A stretch of 64,000 nt of DNA from Pseudomonadota bacterium (GCA_018242215.1 JAFECG010000022.1:1-64000); one strand, 5' to 3'; counted from the stretch's first letter, positions 17,580-25,753 are shown. Made by a program: numbers and translations. The notes: generated by a model from the letters alone, not told the origin.

Positions 17580-17897
17580 ATGAAAACAATTGTAACCGCG
17601 TGCGCTTTAGCGGCGGTGATGGGTATCGCACCCGCGCTCGCTGCGGATAATTCCACCAGCGATCAATCCAATTCCAATATGCCGCCTTCGTCGACGAGTT
17701 CCGGGCCGGGTGTCAAGGGCGCGCCGGGCAGCAAGAACGGTCCGACGGCGACTCCTAATGGAACGTCCGGAAATAGTGGAGCCAGCAGCGGCGAGCAAGG
17801 TATGTCGCCATCTCAGGATGCCACTGGCGTCAAGGGCGCTCGCGATAGCACCAACGGTCCGTCGAACAAGCAGCCCGGCGATACGATGGGCAAGTAA
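17580..17897 (+). CDS. secreted Ser/Gly/Asn-rich low-complexity protein
   Basis: A 105-residue exported protein. Residues 1-21 form a signal peptide (VTACALAAVMGIAPALA). The mature chain is disordered in character, rich in Ser, Gly, Asn, Pro and Thr, and contains two copies of the same unit: GVKGAPGSKNGP near residue 45 and GVKGARDSTNGP near residue 85. AAGAAGGA precedes the ATG and a strong terminator follows. A similar but unrelated-in-detail secreted protein is encoded next. The function is unknown; related short Ser/Gly-rich exported proteins occur in Hyphomicrobiaceae. Confidence 0.75.
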   Translation: MKTIVTACALAAVMGIAPALAADNSTSDQSNSNMPPSSTSSGPGVKGAPGSKNGPTATPNGTSGNSGASSGEQGMSPSQDATGVKGARDSTNGPSNKQPGDTMGK

Positions 17898-17909
17898 TTG
17901 CATCAGAGA

Positions 17910-17932
17910 GGCCCCGCCCGGGGCCTTTTTTC
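17910..17932 (+). terminator. Rho-independent terminator
   Basis: A six-base G/C stem, GGCCCC/GGGGCC, with loop GCCC is followed by six T residues. It closes the transcript of the Ser/Gly-rich secreted protein gene and lies 54 bases ahead of the next gene. Confidence 0.85.
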
Positions 17933-17985
17933 TCGCCGGAACTCTCCGGTCCCCGAGAACGTTGCCGTCGAAAAGGACCGTGCCA

Positions 17986-18492
17986 ATGAAGCTATCCTGG
18001 ATTGTTCCGGTATCCATACTCGTGGTTGCGCCAGCGGTCCCGGCGTGGGCGCAGCAAGGCGACACCGACAGTTCGCTTCCCGAAAGCATGCGCATTCAAC
18101 AAAGCGTCACGCAGCAGAATGGGAACGATCCGAATATGCCCGGCAACAGGACCGGTACTCCGACGACAGAGGCTCCGGGAAGCTCCTCCGGTCCGGTCGA
18201 GACGAATCGCATCGACCCTGCAGCGCCCAGCCCGAACCGGCTTCAGATCGACGATGGAACGAGCGCGGCGGTCAGGCAAAATCCTGACGCCAATACGCTG
18301 CATCCGGGGTCGGCCGGAACCTCTTACAACACCATCCTCCGCGGTGCTCCTTCGAGCAGCGGTGCGAGCCCTGGGACTGCAGGGGTTGGCACGAGCGGAG
18401 GCGTGTCAGGTGGCGGCGTATCAGGCGGAGCTTCGAGCTCCGGCTCGGGATCGAGTTCGGCTGGTGGCGGATCATCCGGGGGCAGTCATTAA
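17986..18492 (+). CDS. secreted Gly/Ser-rich low-complexity protein
   Basis: A 168-residue exported protein. The signal peptide spans residues 1-21 (SWIVPVSILVVAPAVPAWA). The mature part starts QQGDTDSSLPESMRI, continues with Asn/Pro/Thr-rich sequence (NDPNMPGNRTGTPTTEAPG) and ends in about 45 residues of nearly pure Gly and Ser. It is probably an intrinsically disordered envelope or surface protein; no family is recognised. AAAAGGA lies nine bases before ATG 17986. The frame is open upstream to 17710, but that part only mirrors the neighbouring gene. It converges on the next minus-strand gene. Confidence 0.7.
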   Translation: MKLSWIVPVSILVVAPAVPAWAQQGDTDSSLPESMRIQQSVTQQNGNDPNMPGNRTGTPTTEAPGSSSGPVETNRIDPAAPSPNRLQIDDGTSAAVRQNPDANTLHPGSAGTSYNTILRGAPSSSGASPGTAGVGTSGGVSGGGVSGGASSSGSGSSSAGGGSSGGSH

Positions 18493-18502
18493 GTCAACCG
18501 AG

Positions 18503-18886
18503 TCAGTGGCTCGCCGACTTGCGAAGTTGGTGATCGATGTCGACCGTTTTGCACCCCCCTGCGCGCAAGAGTTCGTTGACACCTTCAGCGTCGTGCCGAA
18601 GTTCTGATATTTTGATGCTGGTCTCATCGTTCTCGTGCTGGCGGGATTGGAAGAAGCCCGCAATCGATGATACGGATCGCGCTTTTTCCTGATCCTGCAG
18701 ATCGTGTATTTTTTTGATGTGTTCATTGATGAAGGCCGCCGGCTCAGCGCAGGGATCCTTCGATGCGGCGCTCGTTTTCACCTTCTTATGTTTCGCCCAA
18801 GCCTCGCCGGAGTTCATGACGCCCATCACGCTTGCGGCGGCTAGCCATAGGAGAGCGGCACGGAGAATGATGGATCTGTTTTGCAT
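18503..18886 (-). CDS. secreted hypothetical protein
   Basis: A 127-residue exported protein. Residues 1-31 form a signal peptide (IILRAALLWLAAASVMGVM, cleavage after EAWA). The mature part is basic at first (KHKKVKTSAASKDPC), then helical (AAFINEHIKKIHDLQDQEKAR and ISELRHDAEGVNELL), with two cysteines that could pair. The residues after GGCKTVDIDHQL are polar. I do not recognise the family; a small helical periplasmic protein is the most I can say. Ten bases separate its stop from that of the convergent Gly/Ser-rich gene. Confidence 0.65.
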   Translation of the reverse strand: MQNRSIILRAALLWLAAASVMGVMNSGEAWAKHKKVKTSAASKDPCAEPAAFINEHIKKIHDLQDQEKARSVSSIAGFFQSRQHENDETSIKISELRHDAEGVNELLRAGGCKTVDIDHQLRKSASH

Positions 18887-19031
18887 GCAGGGCCAGCAAT
18901 GTATCGTCGGGCGATTTTCGGTTCCAGATGGCTCACGAATTTAGCGTAAGTGGGACGCGCTCATCATCTGGCACGCCGCCGTCGGCCACCATAAAGACGC
19001 ACCCTCCTGGATCCTTTAGCCTGTGGCGTGA

Positions 19032-19060
19032 TTCTGCGGGCGTCGGGCGGCGCATATAAT
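19032..19060 (+). promoter_or_regulatory. candidate promoter for the 61-residue protein gene
   Basis: A perfect TATAAT at 19055-19060 has a weak -35 (TTCTGC, 19032-19037) 17 bases ahead. Transcription would start only about 15 bases before the gene, just ahead of CAGGAG. The call rests mainly on the -10 hexamer. Confidence 0.4.
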
Positions 19061-19083
19061 ACCGACTTCAGGAGCATTACTTG

Positions 19084-19269
19084 ATGGGCGTTTTCGGGTG
19101 GATGGGCCGGAGATCACAGGGCGAGACGGGGACCCAGAGCAAGACAGACGTCATGCCGGTCAACAAACGGCCTAGGGTAAACAAGGACGTGGTCCGAGAA
19201 CGGGCGGCCAAAAACAGCCCCTGGCGGTTCGATGACGGCCCTTCGCGAAGACCCGTCGGCACCAAATAG
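19084..19269 (+). CDS. small basic hypothetical protein
   Basis: A 61-residue, strongly basic soluble protein (MGVFGWMGRRSQGETGTQSK, then many Arg and Lys residues, and PWRFDDGPSRRPVGTK at the end). CAGGAG lies nine bases before ATG 19084; a TTG one codon earlier is possible. A TATAAT box lies just upstream. No family is recognised. The short Trp-Arg-Phe end and basic character could fit a nucleic-acid or membrane-surface protein, but that is a guess. The orphan ParA-type gene follows after 236 bases in which I see no supported gene. Confidence 0.5.
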   Translation: MGVFGWMGRRSQGETGTQSKTDVMPVNKRPRVNKDVVRERAAKNSPWRFDDGPSRRPVGTK

Positions 19270-19505
19270 CGTTCGGCATCAGATCTTCCGGATTTGTGGC
19301 GACGGTACGCTGGAATTTAGCCGTCCGCGAACGTAGTGTCGCCCCTGAAATCCTGGGGGCGTTTGCGTATGCTCGGTCGTGATCTCGTCGGCCCTCTCTA
19401 CAACCTTCGCGACCCGCGGAGCGGGATACCTGCAAATGTCGCGGTCTTTCGTCGCGTGGTATACATCCCGCGCGCTCATCACCTCGTCGCCCTGGAGGTG
19501 TTGCG

Positions 19506-20372
19506 GTGAGCATTACGATCGCGATCGCCAATCCGAAAGGCGGGGTCGGCAAATCTCTGACGACGATGATGCTGGCGGACGGCCTCGCGCTTTCTTTTGG
19601 CGCACGTATTCTTGTCCTTGACGCCGATCCGCAGGCGGGCGTGACGAAGGCGCTTCTCGGGATCGATGCGGAGCAAGAATTGCGCGATCGGCGGATCGGG
19701 CTTGGTCCGATGCTGCAGGCCTTCGCGCGCGGCCGCAATATTCGTCTCGCTTCGCACCGCGTTGCCGCGAGCGATCTCAGCGAGCTTCAGGATCGCCAGA
19801 ACGGTTTCATCGATATCTTGCCGTCGAACCATGAGCTTCTCGGCGAGTTGGCCGATTTCGAACGCTCGGCGCATCGCAAGCGGCGGCGGGACCGTCTCGA
19901 CGTCCAGCTTTCAAAGGTGTTGCGTGCGGAGCTGCAGAACATCGCAACCGACTATGACGCGATCCTGATCGATTGCCCTGCTGGCCCGGGCGTGCTGGGC
20001 CTGACCGGGATTCGGCTCGCCGATCATATCGTGGCGCCGACAAGTCTCGAAACGAACGCCTATTCCACTCTTACGGACTTCCTGAAATTCATCCTTGAAG
20101 ACGACCTCGGCCTTGCGTCGCAGGTGAAGGTTCATCCGTTGATCACGCAGTATCAATCGACGAACTCGATCCAGCGTGAGATGCTTCATCATATCAAGGA
20201 AGGGCTGGCACATCTCAATGCCTTTCCGAGGCCGATACCTTACACGTCCGCTCTACAGAACGCCGCGGCCCATCCGGGCATCGGCTCATTGCGGTCGGCG
20301 CGGCAGAAGTATGGGAATGCGCTTTCCGAAGTCATGGCGCTTTCAAAAGCCCTCGTCGAACGGATCAGCTAA
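19506..20372 (+). CDS. ParA-family ATPase (orphan)
   Basis: A 288-residue deviant-Walker ATPase of the ParA/MinD family. Walker A is at residues 9-18 (NPKGGVGKSLTTMML), with the two lysines of the deviant motif; Walker A' is VLDADPQAGVTK near residue 38; and the Walker B-like ILIDCPAGPGVLGL is near residue 155. Translation starts at GTG 19506 behind an ideal GGAGGTG. It is not the chromosomal parA: no parB, gidB or parS is beside it. Such orphan ParAs position protein clusters, carboxysomes or chemotaxis arrays, or drive small plasmids, but the cargo cannot be told here. A basic segment (AHRKRRRDRL, near residue 125) is a possible DNA-contacting surface. Confidence 0.85.
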   Translation: MSITIAIANPKGGVGKSLTTMMLADGLALSFGARILVLDADPQAGVTKALLGIDAEQELRDRRIGLGPMLQAFARGRNIRLASHRVAASDLSELQDRQNGFIDILPSNHELLGELADFERSAHRKRRRDRLDVQLSKVLRAELQNIATDYDAILIDCPAGPGVLGLTGIRLADHIVAPTSLETNAYSTLTDFLKFILEDDLGLASQVKVHPLITQYQSTNSIQREMLHHIKEGLAHLNAFPRPIPYTSALQNAAAHPGIGSLRSARQKYGNALSEVMALSKALVERIS

Positions 20373-20373
20373 A

Positions 20374-20389
20374 TCGCCCTGGAGGGCGA
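20374..20389 (+). terminator. weak hairpin after the ParA-family gene
   Basis: TCGCCC and GGGCGA pair around TGGA directly after the stop codon and are followed by AATT rather than a T-run. It may be a weak terminator. Confidence 0.35.
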
Positions 20390-20509
20390 AATTGCATGCC
20401 AGGGGCGTTTGTAACTGGCCAATGCGCTTCCGGGCGCTATAAATCCGCGAGCGGCGGTTTGGGCACGTGCGCCAAGGCTTATGCGGTCAATTTTCGTTGG
20501 GGGCTCATC

Positions 20510-21049
20510 ATGCTATTTCGCGCTATCGTCAGCCTTCTGTTTCTTCTTGCCGGTTTCGCGCCGGCGTCCGCGCAGCTCAAGCCCGGCGACAAAGCGCCGA
20601 TGTTCAAGGCGCAGGCTTCGCTCGGCGGCAAGCAGTTCACGTTTTCGCTTGCGGCAGCGCTGAAGAAAGGGCCGGTTGTCCTGTACTTTTATCCGAAAGC
20701 CTTCACGTCCGGATGTACCATCGAAGCGCACGACTTCGCGGAGGCGATGGGCCGATACCAAGCTCTCGGCGCGTCCGTCATCGGCGTAAGCAACGACGAC
20801 ATCGCGACGCTCGATAAATTCTCGACGTCGGAATGCCGAAGCAAATTTCCCGTCGCTGCCGACGAGGGACAGCGGATCATGTCCGCTTATGATGCTGTAA
20901 TGATGGGCTTCATGCCCTACGCGAGCCGGACGTCCTACGTCATCTCGCCGGATGGACACATCATTTACGAGTACACGGCACTCGATCCATCAGATCACGT
21001 CAAGAACACACTGGCTGCTGTGAAAAGCTGGAAGGCGAAGCACGGGTAG
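20510..21049 (+). CDS. secreted peroxiredoxin (BCP/AhpC-TSA type)
   Basis: A 179-residue thioredoxin-fold peroxidase that should reduce hydroperoxides in the periplasm. A signal peptide covers residues 1-22 (AIVSLLFLLAGFAPASA). The peroxidatic cysteine is in YPKAFTSGCTIEAHDF near residue 67, replacing the usual T-x-x-C environment with SGC, and a likely resolving cysteine is in STSECRSKF near residue 108. SYVISPDGHIIYEYTALDP is the conserved C-terminal block. The start at 20510 gives the signal peptide; the open frame to 20396 lacks one. Export of a BCP-like peroxiredoxin is less common than the cytoplasmic form, and its reductant is unknown. Confidence 0.85.
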   Translation: MLFRAIVSLLFLLAGFAPASAQLKPGDKAPMFKAQASLGGKQFTFSLAAALKKGPVVLYFYPKAFTSGCTIEAHDFAEAMGRYQALGASVIGVSNDDIATLDKFSTSECRSKFPVAADEGQRIMSAYDAVMMGFMPYASRTSYVISPDGHIIYEYTALDPSDHVKNTLAAVKSWKAKHG

Positions 21050-21076
21050 CTTCCGAGCAGCGGACGCAACCTTGGC

Positions 21077-21385
21077 CTACCACTGGCGATGCAGGCGCCG
21101 CGGGCGGGGAACGGCTTGGCCGTGCCAGCCGGGCTGGGGATAGAAGGCGATCTGCGGTCCCCACTGCGGAAACAGGCCGAAATAGGGAAGCGGGTAGGGC
21201 GGCGCGTAATAGACCCCGTTGTCTTCGTAAAGGTCGTTGTAGGCGTGTTCGAAAAGGACAGGCGGTACGGGAGCGACGAATGCCTCGGGCGGCGGCGCTT
21301 CTTCTCGGCCGAAATCAGCCGCCGATGCTAATGACGGCGTCAGAAAAGGGAGCGCCAGGGCTGCCGCGACAGCGAGGATCTTCAT
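21077..21385 (-). CDS. secreted Pro/Tyr-rich hypothetical protein
   Basis: A 102-residue exported protein. The signal peptide spans residues 1-23 (ILAVAAALALPFLTPSLASA). The mature part is rich in Pro, Tyr, Phe and Trp (PPPEAFVAPVPPVLFEHAY, YYAPPYPLPYFGLFPQWG) and ends in a basic tail (RPRRLHRQW). It has no cysteines. I do not recognise the family. ATG 21385 is preferred; a GTG three codons earlier is possible. It converges on the peroxiredoxin gene with 27 bases between stops. Confidence 0.6.
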   Translation of the reverse strand: MKILAVAAALALPFLTPSLASAADFGREEAPPPEAFVAPVPPVLFEHAYNDLYEDNGVYYAPPYPLPYFGLFPQWGPQIAFYPQPGWHGQAVPRPRRLHRQW

Positions 21386-21557
21386 CGATTGCACGGGCTC
21401 GGTCCGATCGTAGAAATGCCAATGAGGGGCGTTGCGATCGCTCTACAACTTGCAACTCTCTCGTCACCGTTATTGTGACGCGGCGCATGTAAAGATCGGT
21501 AAAGACGCGCGAAGTTTTTCGTTCTGGCGTGATCGGCGGTGCGAGGCGGTTACGCTC

Positions 21558-22004
21558 TCATTCTCCTTTCTTGGCTTTGGCCAGGAGCGCCATCGTTCTG
21601 GGATCCGGTCCATTGCAGAACGTGAAAAGTGCCTTCGCATAAATGCTGTCATGGCCCGTGACAGCAGCGAAAAGCGTCATGGAGGAATGAAATTTGAGAT
21701 TGTCGGGCGAGCCGAGAATGTGGAGCAGCGAGTCATACCTATGCTCGAGCATCAAAGCCGTGACGCGGGCAAGGCGCGGACCGAGAACCGGATGGCAAAC
21801 GTAGGCAAGCGCCTCGTCGTAACTGCCGATCCCATACTTATCCGCCATTGCGCTCGTGCCGAGGCCGCGCATCTGCGGGAAGGTGTACCACATCCAATGT
21901 GATTGCTTCTTGCCGGCGGTCAGTTCGCTCAGCACCCGGTCGAAAGTATGGGCCTGAGCGCTGACGAAGCGCTCGAGATTATAGGGATCGGCGGGATCTT
22001 GCAT
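21558..22004 (-). CDS. DUF1810 family protein
   Basis: A 148-residue cytoplasmic protein of the DUF1810 family. The whole family signature is visible: DPYNLERFVSAQAHTFDRVL at the N terminus, KQSHWMWYTFPQMRGLG near residue 35, then GSYDEALAYVCHPVLGPRL and the helical end with KFHSSMTLFAAVTG. The family contains a predicted calpastatin-like fold and has no proven function. It is a single gene ahead of (and opposite in coordinates to) the tRNA-Ser region. Confidence 0.9.
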   Translation of the reverse strand: MQDPADPYNLERFVSAQAHTFDRVLSELTAGKKQSHWMWYTFPQMRGLGTSAMADKYGIGSYDEALAYVCHPVLGPRLARVTALMLEHRYDSLLHILGSPDNLKFHSSMTLFAAVTGHDSIYAKALFTFCNGPDPRTMALLAKAKKGE

Positions 22005-22287
22005 GCTCCTACCCGCATGAAGCTTCTGCGTGTGAGGCGATCCGGCGGATTTTTTCAGAATTTTGGGCGCGAATATGTGGTGCGCTGGTGGTCATCCGAA
22101 CTTCCCCCTCGGAAAATCATATTTTTAAAAATCATTAAGTCGCACCGAGATTATGCGTTGGCAGACATTTGCACAATTGCCTCTCGAAACTGGGAAAAAA
22201 AGGCCAGAAAATTCCGCTTTTATGCGCAGCGAAAAGGCGACAAGAGGTCAGGCGTCGGTGGTTTGCGCTCGAAGGCTGACGCGGAAG

Positions 22288-22377
22288 TGGCGGAGAGAGT
22301 GGGATTCGAACCCACGGTGGACTTGCGCCCACGCCGGTTTTCAAGACCGGTGCCTTAAACCACTCGGCCATCTCTCC
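22288..22377 (-). tRNA. tRNA-Ser(UGA)
   Basis: A 90-base class II tRNA. The acceptor arms GGAGAGA and TCTCTCC pair; the D arm reads GCCGAGTGGTTTAAGGC; the anticodon arm is CCGGT-CTTGAAA-ACCGG with anticodon TGA; a long variable arm follows; and the T arm is GTGGGTTCGAATCCCAC. The 3' CCA is encoded (template TGG at 22288-22290). UGA reads UCN serine codons, chiefly UCA. The 280 bases between it and the DUF1810 gene show no other supported feature. Confidence 0.97.
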
Positions 22378-22597
22378 GAAACCGGCCGGCTCAACCGCCT
22401 TTTCACCAGGCGTTAACAAGCTCGATCCGGGTCGCTCCTCCTAGCGGGTTCTGCCGCCGGCCTCAAGCCCAGCGCGCTTAACCCGATCCTAAGCTGCATT
22501 TGTCATCATTCAGGCAAGCTTCGGCCACCCTTTTTGTTTTTGATGACGGGGAGGGTGCGCTTGGGCGGGCGTGGCGTATCGAGTTGGGTTTGCGTAC

Positions 22598-23794
22598 ATG
22601 GAAAGGGGCCTTAGCGGCAGGCTGGCCTGCCGGCTCATGCTGGCCACGAGTGCCGCGGCATTGCTTGCGGGTTGCTCGAGCAATCCTTCCCCACAGTCCC
22701 TTACGGGCGTCTCGCGTTCGGTCTTTTCCGAAAGCGAATATGGCGTCAGCAGCAGCCCGCGCGTTGCGTCGGCTTACGTTCCAAAGGGTGGTGGGACTTT
22801 CAAGCTGGGTGCGCCCTACAAGGTGGCCGGGCGGTGGTACGTCCCACGCGATAACCCAAATTATGATGAGTATGGCATAGCGTCCTGGTATGGCGCGGAT
22901 TTTCATGGTCGCAGGACCGCGAACGGCGAGGTCTTCGATGCCAACGCGCTCACCGCTGCGCACCCGACGCTGCCGCTGCCGTGCTATGCCTATGTGACGA
23001 ATGTCGACAACGGCCGGACAGTGCTGGTGCGCGTCAACGACCGTGGTCCCTATGTGAACGATCGCCTGATCGACATGTCGTATGCGGCGGCCAAGCAACT
23101 CGGCTTCGTCGGGAGGGGACGGGCGCGCGTGCGCGTCCGATACGCGGGTCTGGCTCCACTCAACGGCGATGACAGCCGCGAGCGCCAGTTTCTCGCCTCG
23201 CAGCAGCAGCGCGACCAGATGCTTGGTCGTCCATCTCCGCCACCCGAACGCGAATACGCAGCTGCCTCGCAGCAGCAGACTTCCGGTTTTGCGCCGGATG
23301 CCTCGGACCGCTGGGATCCGAACGCCTATCGTGCTGGGCTTGCTGGAAAGGCCGTACCGCGGCCGTCGGCTCCGGCCCAGCGCTCGCGGACATACGTGCA
23401 GACGGCAAGCCTTTCGGAGCCGGAGGTACAACAGGGCCGCATGTCGCTCATGGCTGCTGCCCCTCAACCGTCCTTCGACGCGCCGCAGCCTTTTGCTCCG
23501 GCACGTCCGTCCGATGGAGGTCAGGCCTTTGATGCGGAGCCATCGGCTTCGGCGCAGGTCTATTCCGGCCGCGCCTATGTCCAGGTCGGAATTTTCAGGG
23601 ATCGCTCGAACGCCGAGCGATTGCGCCGGGAACTCGGTTCGCTCGGACCCGTCGAAGTGGCGCCGCTACAAGTCGGGAATGGCAGTGAAGTCTATCGCGT
23701 GCGAGTCGGGCCGTTCTCGAACGGCGATGCATCTCGTGCTCAAAGCCGCATCGCCGCATACGGCGTTTCAGATACGGCAATCGTGACAGATTGA
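22598..23794 (+). CDS. rlpA: septal ring lytic transglycosylase RlpA family lipoprotein
   Basis: A 398-residue outer-membrane lipoprotein. The signal ends in the lipobox LLAGCSS, with the lipidated cysteine near residue 26. Residues about 94-185 form the double-psi beta-barrel domain that cleaves peptide-free glycan strands (GIASWYGADFHGRRTANGE, then VRVNDRGPYVNDRLIDMS). A Pro/Gln/Ser-rich linker of about 130 residues follows, and residues 322-398 form a SPOR domain (AYVQVGIFRDRSNAERL) that targets denuded septal glycan. ATG 22598 starts a compact lipoprotein signal; GTG 22571 is the alternative. It is followed by the D-Ala-D-Ala carboxypeptidase, so both are envelope enzymes. Confidence 0.9.
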   Translation: MERGLSGRLACRLMLATSAAALLAGCSSNPSPQSLTGVSRSVFSESEYGVSSSPRVASAYVPKGGGTFKLGAPYKVAGRWYVPRDNPNYDEYGIASWYGADFHGRRTANGEVFDANALTAAHPTLPLPCYAYVTNVDNGRTVLVRVNDRGPYVNDRLIDMSYAAAKQLGFVGRGRARVRVRYAGLAPLNGDDSRERQFLASQQQRDQMLGRPSPPPEREYAAASQQQTSGFAPDASDRWDPNAYRAGLAGKAVPRPSAPAQRSRTYVQTASLSEPEVQQGRMSLMAAAPQPSFDAPQPFAPARPSDGGQAFDAEPSASAQVYSGRAYVQVGIFRDRSNAERLRRELGSLGPVEVAPLQVGNGSEVYRVRVGPFSNGDASRAQSRIAAYGVSDTAIVTD

Positions 23795-23819
23795 GAACGC
23801 TTTCGGCATAGTATTGCCG

Positions 23820-23834
23820 TTAACCGGGCGTTGA
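23820..23834 (+). promoter_or_regulatory. candidate CtrA-like site before the carboxypeptidase gene
   Basis: TTAA-CCGGGCG-TTGA matches the alphaproteobacterial CtrA consensus TTAA-N7-TTAA at seven of eight positions and lies 84 bases before the carboxypeptidase start. One mismatch and a single site make this tentative. Confidence 0.25.
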
Positions 23835-23918
23835 CCATGTCGCGATGGGGTCGGATACTCCGTATTCCATCAGCCGGCTCGTCTTTCGAGGCGACAACAA
23901 ACGAGCACGATTCGCGCG

Positions 23919-25094
23919 ATGTGGAAGACATGGAGCATTTGGCTCGCCGTTCTTGTGATCGTCGGTATTTCGGCGATGACGGGACGAGATGCGATCGCAG
24001 AATCCTACTACGCCACCAAGGCGCCCCATGCCATCCTGATGGACGCCGCCTCCGGCGCAATCCTTTTCCAGCACGACGCGGACGAGCTTGTACAACCGGC
24101 GAGCATGAGCAAGCTGATGACGCTCGCCGTGCTTTTCAAGGCGCTCAAGGAAGGCCGCATCCACAAGACCGATGAATTCACGATGAGCGTCAATGCCTGG
24201 CGCAACGGCGGCGCGCCGTCGGGCACGTCGGCGATGATGGTACCGGTCAATACCAAGGCGACCGTCGACGAATTGATCCAGGGCATCATCGTGCAATCCG
24301 GCAACGACGCTGCGATGTGCATCGCGGAGGGCATGGCCGGGACCGAAGGTGCGTTTGCGCGCATGATGAACGACGAAGCGCGGCGCATTGGTCTCACGAA
24401 ATCAACTTTTGCAAACGCGACGGGCCTGCCCAATCCGAACCAACTGATGACGGCACGCGATCTCGCCATTCTCGCGCGCTACATCATCAACGAATACCCG
24501 GATCTCTATCCGATTTTCGCTCAGAAGGAATTTCTCTACCGCAAGCACAGGTTCATCAATCGCAATCCGCTGCTCTTCCTGAACATCGGCGCGGATGGCT
24601 TGAAGACCGGGCACATCGCGGCAGCGGGTTACGGGCTCGTCGGGTCGGCCGTTCAGGACGGCAAGCGATTGATTGTCGTCGTCTCGGGATTGCAAAAGGC
24701 CGACCAGCGAAAAGACGAGGCGGCGAAGCTTTTGGACTGGGGCTTCAAGTCGTTCAGTGCCGTGAAGCTGTTCGATGCCGGAGAGAAGGTCGGTTACGCC
24801 CGCGTCTGGGGCGGCAAAATCTGGTATGTGCCGCTCGCTTCGAAGGACGACGTGATGTTCACGATGCCCAAATTTCCCGCGGGCCAGAAGATCTCGGCGG
24901 AGATCGTCTACAAGGCGCCGCTGAAACCCCCCATCAAAAAGGGCGATCAGGTTGCCACCTTGAGGATTTTCAGCTCGAGCAGCGCCTCGGCCGAGGTGCC
25001 GCTCTATGCCACCGAAGACGTCGCCAAAGGCGGGATCGTCCGCCAGGGTGTCGATTCGCTGGTTCTCATGGCCTTGCGCCGGCTGGCACTCTAG
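23919..25094 (+). CDS. D-alanyl-D-alanine carboxypeptidase (penicillin-binding protein 5/6 type)
   Basis: A 391-residue peptidase S11 family member that trims the terminal D-Ala from peptidoglycan pentapeptides in the periplasm. Residues 1-27 form a signal (SIWLAVLVIVGISAMTG). The three active-site motifs are present: SMSKLM near residue 62 (catalytic Ser and Lys), SGNDA near residue 127 and LKTGHIAA near residue 228. The C-terminal domain (from about residue 285) has the PBP5 beta fold, and the chain ends in an amphipathic helix (DSLVLMALRRL) that would anchor it to the membrane. It belongs to the dacA/dacC group. tmk starts 29 bases after it. Confidence 0.93.
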   Translation: MWKTWSIWLAVLVIVGISAMTGRDAIAESYYATKAPHAILMDAASGAILFQHDADELVQPASMSKLMTLAVLFKALKEGRIHKTDEFTMSVNAWRNGGAPSGTSAMMVPVNTKATVDELIQGIIVQSGNDAAMCIAEGMAGTEGAFARMMNDEARRIGLTKSTFANATGLPNPNQLMTARDLAILARYIINEYPDLYPIFAQKEFLYRKHRFINRNPLLFLNIGADGLKTGHIAAAGYGLVGSAVQDGKRLIVVVSGLQKADQRKDEAAKLLDWGFKSFSAVKLFDAGEKVGYARVWGGKIWYVPLASKDDVMFTMPKFPAGQKISAEIVYKAPLKPPIKKGDQVATLRIFSSSSASAEVPLYATEDVAKGGIVRQGVDSLVLMALRRLAL

Positions 25095-25123
25095 ATTACG
25101 TCCGCGGGCAGCAGAGGCGAGCC

Positions 25124-25753
25124 ATGAAGCGCGGAAAATTCATAACATTCGAAGGTGGAGAGGCGGCTGGAAAGTCTACCCAGACCAGACGCTTGGCCGA
25201 GCGCCTCAGGCAGGCGGGGATTACCGTCATCATTACGCGCGAGCCGGGCGGCACTCCGGTCGGCGAAGACGTGCGCGAACTCATCTTGAAGGATCGGCCC
25301 ACCGATCCCGTGACCGAGCTTCTGCTCTTTGCAGCGGCTCGAGCCGAGCATGTGACGTCGATCATCCGGCCCGCGCTGGACGAAGGCACCTGGGTGATCT
25401 CCGACCGCTTCATCGACTCGACGCGCGTCTATCAGGGGAAGCTCTATGGTCTCGAACCCGGTTTCATCGCCGAACTGGAGCGCTTCACGGTCGCACCGGA
25501 TTATCCCGACCTGACGTTGATCCTTGACCTGCCCCCCAGTGCCGGCATCGAGCGGGCGCAACTGCGTGGAACGCTTTCCCGCTACGACGCCGAACGGATC
25601 GAAACGCACGAACTGTTGCGCGAAGGTTTTCTGGAGATCGCGGAGGCAGAGCCGAAACGCTGCGTGCTCATCGACGGGCATCTTCCCGTCGAAAGCGTCG
25701 AGACGGCCGTGTGGCAGGCGGTGACGGCGCATCTTCTCGCCGAGGCGGATTGA
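25124..25753 (+). CDS. tmk: thymidylate kinase
   Basis: Tmk phosphorylates dTMP to dTDP for DNA synthesis. The 209-residue protein has the P-loop EGGEAAGKSTQTRRL at residues 9-23, the DR(Y/F) region in REPGGTPVGEDVREL near residue 39, the substrate-binding ISDRFIDSTRVYQG near residue 92, and a LID-region arginine. The EAAGKS variant of the P-loop is normal for alphaproteobacteria. The conserved start MKRGKFITFEG fixes ATG 25124. The holB start codon overlaps its stop by one base, so the two are translationally coupled. Confidence 0.96.
   Translation: MKRGKFITFEGGEAAGKSTQTRRLAERLRQAGITVIITREPGGTPVGEDVRELILKDRPTDPVTELLLFAAARAEHVTSIIRPALDEGTWVISDRFIDSTRVYQGKLYGLEPGFIAELERFTVAPDYPDLTLILDLPPSAGIERAQLRGTLSRYDAERIETHELLREGFLEIAEAEPKRCVLIDGHLPVESVETAVWQAVTAHLLAEAD

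Noticed and set aside
19279-19482. Possible 66-residue minus-strand protein between the small basic gene and the ParA-type gene
   Set aside because: It has a marginal ribosome site and reasonable codon use in its first half, but no recognisable family, and its upstream region would have to share 23 bases with the ParA gene start. Conservation data would be needed to accept it.
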